NCBI RefSeq assembly: GCF_008831285.2
Contig: NC_045149.1
Span: forward strand, 10,940,417-11,004,416
Direction of reading: 5' to 3'
Length of the DNA: 64,000 bases
Source: Nymphaea colorata
Lineage: Eukaryota; Streptophyta; Magnoliopsida; Nymphaeales; Nymphaeaceae
The notes beneath the pieces were generated by a model. That model did no database searches. It saw only the letters and a program-made list of their open reading frames with translations, and was not told the DNA's origin. This document shows, one piece after another, positions 58,896 to 64,000 of this stretch. The number at the start of each line of letters is the position of its first letter. Position 1 is the first letter of the stretch. The translations under genes were made by a program, and so were the position numbers.

Positions 58896-58957
58896 CATGG
58901 ACGTCCATCTCTTCAGCTGCTTCTAATTAAGCTGCTGTTCTGGACATGGACGTCCAT
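58896..58957. repeat. Repeated 12-bp palindrome
   Basis: CATGGACGTCCAT, containing the perfect palindrome ATGGACGTCCAT, occurs at 58896-58908 and 58945-58957. An imperfect inverted repeat (CAGCTGCTTCTAATTAAGCTGCTG) lies between. Confidence 0.75.
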
Positions 58958-61900
58958 CTGGCAAAGGAAACAGTTTAGTGCTGGAACAGTTTACTACTGT
59001 TTGATGAATATGTGAATAACACAATGTTTCATGAATTTGTCCTAGAGATTAGGATATATTCATGGAATGATAAAAAATTAGGCGTTAGGTAACTGTTGGC
59101 CTCTCCAGTAAGTGTAGATAGACATGCTCATTTGACAAAGAGAACAGTCACTTGTATGGAAGTAGTTCAATAAAATACTTAGATAAGTGATCCATGAACC
59201 TATCCCAATTATTGTGGCATATTCATAAACAATTACCATTGTCGAACAGCTCCAATGAAATGAAATACTGCTAAAGATCAATAATCTGAAATCTGAAAAA
59301 CACAGTACAAAGGAGTGTTCCTTTTACCAAACCTTGTAAGGTAAAGGGAGAAGGGGAGTATAGTTGGCTGGTGGCCGATCACTACTAGTCTCTATGGCTT
59401 CCATCTAATGTAGAAAGCAAAGAGGAACACTAGTTCGTTGCTCCAGTCACTAGATTCACTGCACAGTCCACCAAACCATCTAATGTTTTAATATACATGA
59501 AATATTCGAATACGTACGCTGTATACGAGTGAAAATGATCATTTCAATAGGAGGTATTCGTTTTGTTTATTATTGGGAAAACAAAAACTCTCCGTTCTTC
59601 CATTCTTAGGGTTTTAAGCGTTGCCAGAAATAGCATTATCAGGTTCTTAATGGTGAGATTTGTATAAAGTACTCTTTGGTAAAGTTGTTTTTGTTGAAAA
59701 AAAAAGAGTGACCAAAATTTCCAAAAACATAAAAATCTTATAAAGCGTAGGAAAATGAAAATAAATCAAAAACTGACAAAAAGATCAAAAAACCTAAACA
59801 AAATGAAGAAAATAATTTCTTCGATGATAAAAAATTATGATAAATAATTTAATTTGGTTTTAAGTTTAGATTAAAATTCATGATGATACTAATGTAAAAA
59901 ATAAAAAGAAAAACCAAAAAATTGAAGAAAAATGCCAAATGTCTTCATTTTTTTTTCATTTTATTCAGTACTCTAGTAACATTTTTGAAAAATACGACGA
60001 TTTCTGTGAGACTGGTCTTAAGAATGAGCTCAAATGCCTTGCCCGTCTGGGGATGCTGTTTTCCTCGATGGGCGACACAACGTGAAAAGTAAATATCAAA
60101 TTACGCTTCGCAAAAGGAGAAGAGTCATATTTTGCCTGTTCTGGAAACAGCATTATAGGAGATTCAATTCCCCCTCTTTTAAAAGCAGCTAAAAGGGCAT
60201 CCTTTTCATTGCCTGTTATAACCAACAGGATGAACAGGACTTCATCTTCCCCACACCACTGTCTTGTTCCAGTAGACAATGGAGTGAACTGTCTGCCGTT
60301 TGATGAGGTTTAGGAACAGCAACATGACTGCTAAACTATTCGGCATTCCATTCGTGCAGGCCGGTTTGTCCAATTTTCGATGTTCCAAGATAAGCTGAAC
60401 CGCACAATATATCCCGGAACTTATAGATCATGTAAACAATATAATTATACAGAAATTATGTGCATTCAAAATGTATACAATTAAACAAACTGATATCATT
60501 GACCAAACTCAAGAACATGAGGCAGAAAGAGAGAGAATTAAAAGCAAAAAGACAGCCATGGATAAAGCCCAACCACTCATTCGAATGTTATGCACTCGGG
60601 AAGGTTAAGATCCACAACTTTTAAATGATCAGCCTAATGAGGCATTTCATCGAACAGTTTATCTCCAGTTGAATGAAGCGCTACTACAAGGTCGTGGCAT
60701 TACTCTGGCTTCAGACTGACATCAGAACGATATGGGAACCACTATCACCGGATTCATCCGTGACGAATTCTCAAATCCACCGTCCTCTTCCTCGTCTCCC
60801 CATGTGCCGGCGACCAGTCTCAAAGTCCTTCATAGTTACTCCGCAGGTGGGGCTCTCAGTTTGCCGGAGGGCCCCCTCTCGGTTCGCAGTATCTAAAAAG
60901 GGAAGGATTGGCACCGACATTGATGCCGATGGATCGGCGGATGATATAGAGCTCTTCTGCCTCCAGCAGGAGCTCGCATAAGCTCAATCGTGTGTCTTGA
61001 AGCTCTCTCGATGGGAGGATCATTGCATCGGGATTATTGCTTCCGTAGAATGCACATCAGACACACAAAAACCAGTTCACTTGGCCTTTATAATGGCAAT
61101 CCTAATTCCAAAATAAACAACCAAGATTAACATTCTTTAATACCCATCAACATAACACCCTCTAAAATTTAAACTAATAACGTTGTTATCACACGCCACC
61201 AAACCCAGTCATGCTACCCATCACTTGGTAAGAGAGAGAGAGAAAGATCACATGGTAAGAAAGAGAGGAAGAAAAAGAGTGGCTGAGAGTCGAGCTCTTT
61301 CATGCTATTCTATGTAAAACTACCAAACGGCCCGCTGGTTCCTTTTCCGGTGGTTGGGCGGGATTTGTCTAAACAGAACACGCCCGTTCCGTTCCAGGAC
61401 TAGGGATGCAAATCAAATGTCCTCCTAAGCGCCACACTGGATCTATCGTCCCTCCAATGAGTATTGCCTGTGCAGCATCTAAGTGTAAAATGTGCATACT
61501 TAATGTGGCGACGTTGAAAAGGGTTGTAGACTTTGGGAGCGAGACAAGCACAAAAAAATTAAGTCTGGCCTGAGATTGCTTTCCCATTGGTACGGCAAGC
61601 TAGGCGGAGGTTCCTTTTCACATGCATCATCTACTTATAATAATTTTCCATGCTGACACCACATCCGTGGATTCCACTCCCACATTCCTCGCAGAAAATT
61701 ATTTTTATTTATTTGAACTTGTCATAGGTGTGCATCCGATGATTGAATCTATACGTGGTTACATGACTAATACTTTTAAAAGCTCTTCCATTGGTTTCTT
61801 ACTTTGACAACTACAACAAGATTTTCAGCTTGTTAGCGTTTCCAAATCTCATCCAAAAAGTCTCCCTTTAACATAAAGTCACCAACTCTCGCTACAAAAA

Positions 61901-62301
61901 GTCAGATCTTCAAGAGAAAAAAACTACACATCAGTAAAGGTGCATTAGTTTATCGATAAATATTAGACAAGTTTGGTCTTAAATGTGGTTCCCCTCCCAT
62001 TGTCAGTTAATTATGGGCTTCAGTGGCCATACCGAACATAACATCAATTAAGGTTGGATATTTACCAACGCCAAGGACAAACGGCAGAACATTGTTTATT
62101 CACTGGATGTTAGGCATGCCATCATCGTATATCTCAAAATTAATAAATGAGGGGTTTCAAAATTTTACTGATATTGTGAGTACGTCAAAAACATCCTTTT
62201 ATTGACGATTAGGTGGACTGAGTAAACCTTCATGGTCACAGTCGTTTCTCCTCTAACCATTAGTGAAACTCAAGCTTTTGCCATTTTTTTATTATAATCT
62301 T
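58958..62301. other. Intergenic, mostly unrecognised
   Basis: The minus-strand ORF at 60279-59965 (104 codons) and the plus-strand ORF at 61622-61807 have no recognisable domain. A GC-richer patch is described separately at 60700-61010. GA-rich DNA is at 61228-61280. Confidence 0.4.
60700..61010 (-). other. GC-richer, coding-like fragment, unrecognised
   Basis: One minus-strand frame is open for about 75 codons, with SSISSADPSASMSVPILPFL and CGVTMKDFETGRRHMGRRGR, before stops. Composition differs from the AT-rich surroundings. It may be an exon fragment of a lost gene; I do not recognise it. Confidence 0.2.
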
Positions 62302-62440
62302 ATAGACTAAGGGTGGGTATCGGGCCGGGTCGGTCAGCCCGGCCTGATAGCCCGGGTCTCGGCCTGGCACAGCCCGTTTAAAAATAAAAAATAATTTTTT
62401 CCCGGCCCGGACCCGGGCCCGACGCCCAGGCATATTATCG
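62302..62440. mobile_element. Short GC-arm MITE-like element
   Basis: The left arm GGGTGGGTATCGGGCCGGG and the complement of the right arm (GCCTGGGCGTCGGGCCCGG) form an imperfect inverted repeat around an AAAAATAAAAAATAA centre. Same style as 28632-29006. Confidence 0.6.
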
Positions 62441-62931
62441 ACAATGGAGTCAATGAAGCTCACACATTTAATGACGTGTTACACCTAGATGCTAGTGATC
62501 ACTAAGTCGACATTATTAATGTTTTTCTCAATGTTCGGAAGAGGTTTCCGCTAGGCCGAACAAACAAGATGTCATGTCTACCACACCACTACTCTTTCCT
62601 CCTATCATTGATGTTCTCTATTCATTGTTTGATGGTTTTAGAAACAAAACACCATGTGAAACTGTAACAGCTTACCAGCAAGATTTACCAACAATCATGC
62701 TAAAGATTGCATCGATTACAGTCAAGGAAGACGCCCCAAAGAATCCAGCTACAGTTACAAATAAAGGCAATAATCAAGGAAGGAACAAATTTAACAAGAA
62801 ATCAGAGGATGAACCGGCCAGGGTGCAGATTGCGTCCAAAGATGATAAGGGCAATTAAACTACAGTTAAAGGAGGATAATGACAAACACAAATAAAAAAC
62901 CATCAGCTACAGAATTAATCATGATAAGAAT
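62441..62931. other. Unrecognised, left flank of right-edge Copia element
   Basis: A 94-codon plus-strand ORF (62574-62858, Lys/Asn-rich end) has no family I can name. It could be the tail of another element. Confidence 0.35.
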
Positions 62932-63096
62932 GTAACCTCTCCTAAAATAAAGGAGAGACTTGAGGTGTACTGATATAAATTCTGAAAGGAACCTTCCCAC
63001 CAGGTGTGTGGAAGAAACCCTCGTGGATGTACGTGCTTTCTCACTGAACCACATAAATTGGTCACTCTCTCTGTCAATAACTTCCGGTTTCTCACA
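62932..63096 (+). repeat. Candidate 5' LTR of right-edge Copia element
   Basis: The right end is fixed by CTCACA immediately before a PBS. The left end (TGTAACCTC at 62932) is a guess, because the partner LTR lies outside the window. Confidence 0.45.
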
Positions 63097-63109
63097 TGGC
63101 ATCAGAGCC
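63097..63109 (+). other. Primer-binding site (tRNA-iMet)
   Basis: TGGCATCAGAGCC has one mismatch to the consensus. It lies 44 bp before the Gag ATG. Confidence 0.8.
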
Positions 63110-63152
63110 TTAGGTCTTGAGCTGTGAAGTTCTTCAAGGTCAGCTTTCATCT

Positions 63153-64000
63153 ATGGCTGCTTCCATCACCTCCTATCCTTACCTGTATCCTTACAACTTA
63201 AATGTCGCTAACTTTGTGGCCATTAAGTTGAATCAAACCAATTTTCTGATACGGAATACTCAGCTGCTTGGATTCATTGAGAGCCAAGACATTACTGAGT
63301 TCATTGAAGGAGAGATGGCTGCACCTGAACCCACAATCAAGCATGTCAAGGAAGGTGGCATGGTTGAGGAACGTGTGAATCCAAACTATCAAGCAACGCG
63401 AAAATCAGATAGTCTATTGCGTGGATGGAACACCGACACTCTCGCAGAAGAGGTGGGCACAATAATCAGGCTTCAGACATCTAAAGAGGTATGGAACACC
63501 CTTATGACACACTTCTCTCATAAATGTCAAGAGAGGAAACATTTGCTTATGCAAAAACTCTGAACGTATAAGAAAAGAAACCTAGCCATTTTAGATTATA
63601 TCTATGGTTTCAAGAAAATATGTGATGAGCTTGCAGCTATAGGCAAAACAATTGAGGATCAGTCGAAATTTTTTGGCTCCTTAGTGGATTGGGACAGGAA
63701 TATGAATCATTTACCACCACTATGATGAAACCTCCAACACCGTCTTATATGGATGTCGTAGTTACTTCAGAGTCATGAAACTATGCGAAGTATGTATCAT
63801 GATGATACTAGTCAACATGCTGCCTTTTATAGCAAAAGATACACAAATCCCAAGTTTAAAGCAAACAAAAATGAGTTTTTTAATTCCAAGGGCCAAAAGT
63901 TCACATAGGTGGCACAAACTAGAGGACAATTTCCACCAAATCAAACCAAGAATGGTGGACAAAATAGAAAACCAAAGCAAGGACAAAGGAGTTCGTTGTC
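63153..64000 (+). pseudogene. Copia Gag, runs off right edge
   Basis: Starts MAASITSYPYLYPYNLNVA, then LLGFIESQDITEFIEGEM, and TSKEVWNTLMTHFSHKCQER. The frame stops at 63563. The following sequence continues the Gag in shifted frames (YGFKKICDELAAIGKTIEDQ; TSQHAAFYSKRYTNPKFK), so this copy is already broken. It is the same Gag type as the left-edge element (shared ESQD, TSK-x-W, FSHK). Confidence 0.85.

Noticed and set aside
59965-60279. 104-codon minus ORF
   Set aside because: No recognisable domain, no second exon, and AT-rich context; not supported as a gene.

Overview
The window is plant nuclear DNA: AT-rich, dominated by LTR retrotransposons, with plant-specific families (PHT1 phosphate transporter, nucleobase-ascorbate transporter, FAR1/FRS-type transposase, plant mobile domain) and tRNA-iMet-primed Copia elements. 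It is an angiosperm-type, repeat-rich intergenic landscape. I cannot name the species from the sequence. Only one gene looks intact, an intronless high-affinity phosphate transporter at 56976-58664 (+).

Layout. 1-1245 (-) is the gag-protease part of a Copia element that runs off the left edge. 7207-12903 is an LTR element with two LTRs, primer-binding site and polypurine tract but no gag/pol, and a hAT-type MITE (9199-10036) is nested in it. About 14.2-23.3 kb (-) holds the exons of a nucleobase-ascorbate transporter (NAT) pseudogene. A complete Copia element (16268-22691, target duplication CCCCT) sits inside one of its coding exons. 24.5-27.3 kb (-) is a decayed FAR1-like transposase gene with a 456-bp TRIM (25246-25701, target duplication ATGCC) inserted in its reading frame. 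28.0-29.5 kb is a direct duplication around a GC-rich MITE. 30-37 kb is simple-sequence, pyrimidine-rich and otherwise unrecognised DNA.

37.7-48.6 kb is the oddest part. A FAR1-like transposase (+) and a plant-mobile-domain protein (-) face each other, both broken. They are associated with several arrays of a diverged repeat of about 27 bp built on GAGATAAnGA, present in both orientations. I read it tentatively as one or two old Mutator-like elements.

49502-54933 is a second complete but broken Copia element (-; target duplication ATTTT). PHT1 follows about 2 kb downstream, with P1BS-type phosphate-starvation motifs upstream and a duplicated C-terminal tail. The right edge (63.1-64.0 kb) starts another Copia element in + orientation, related to the one at the left edge.

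The transposon layers give relative ages. The NAT gene is older than the Copia element inside it (LTRs about 4% different by eye). The FAR1 gene is older than its TRIM (LTRs about 9% different). The 7.2-12.9 kb element is older still. All coordinates and motif calls were made by eye; similarity figures are hand counts.
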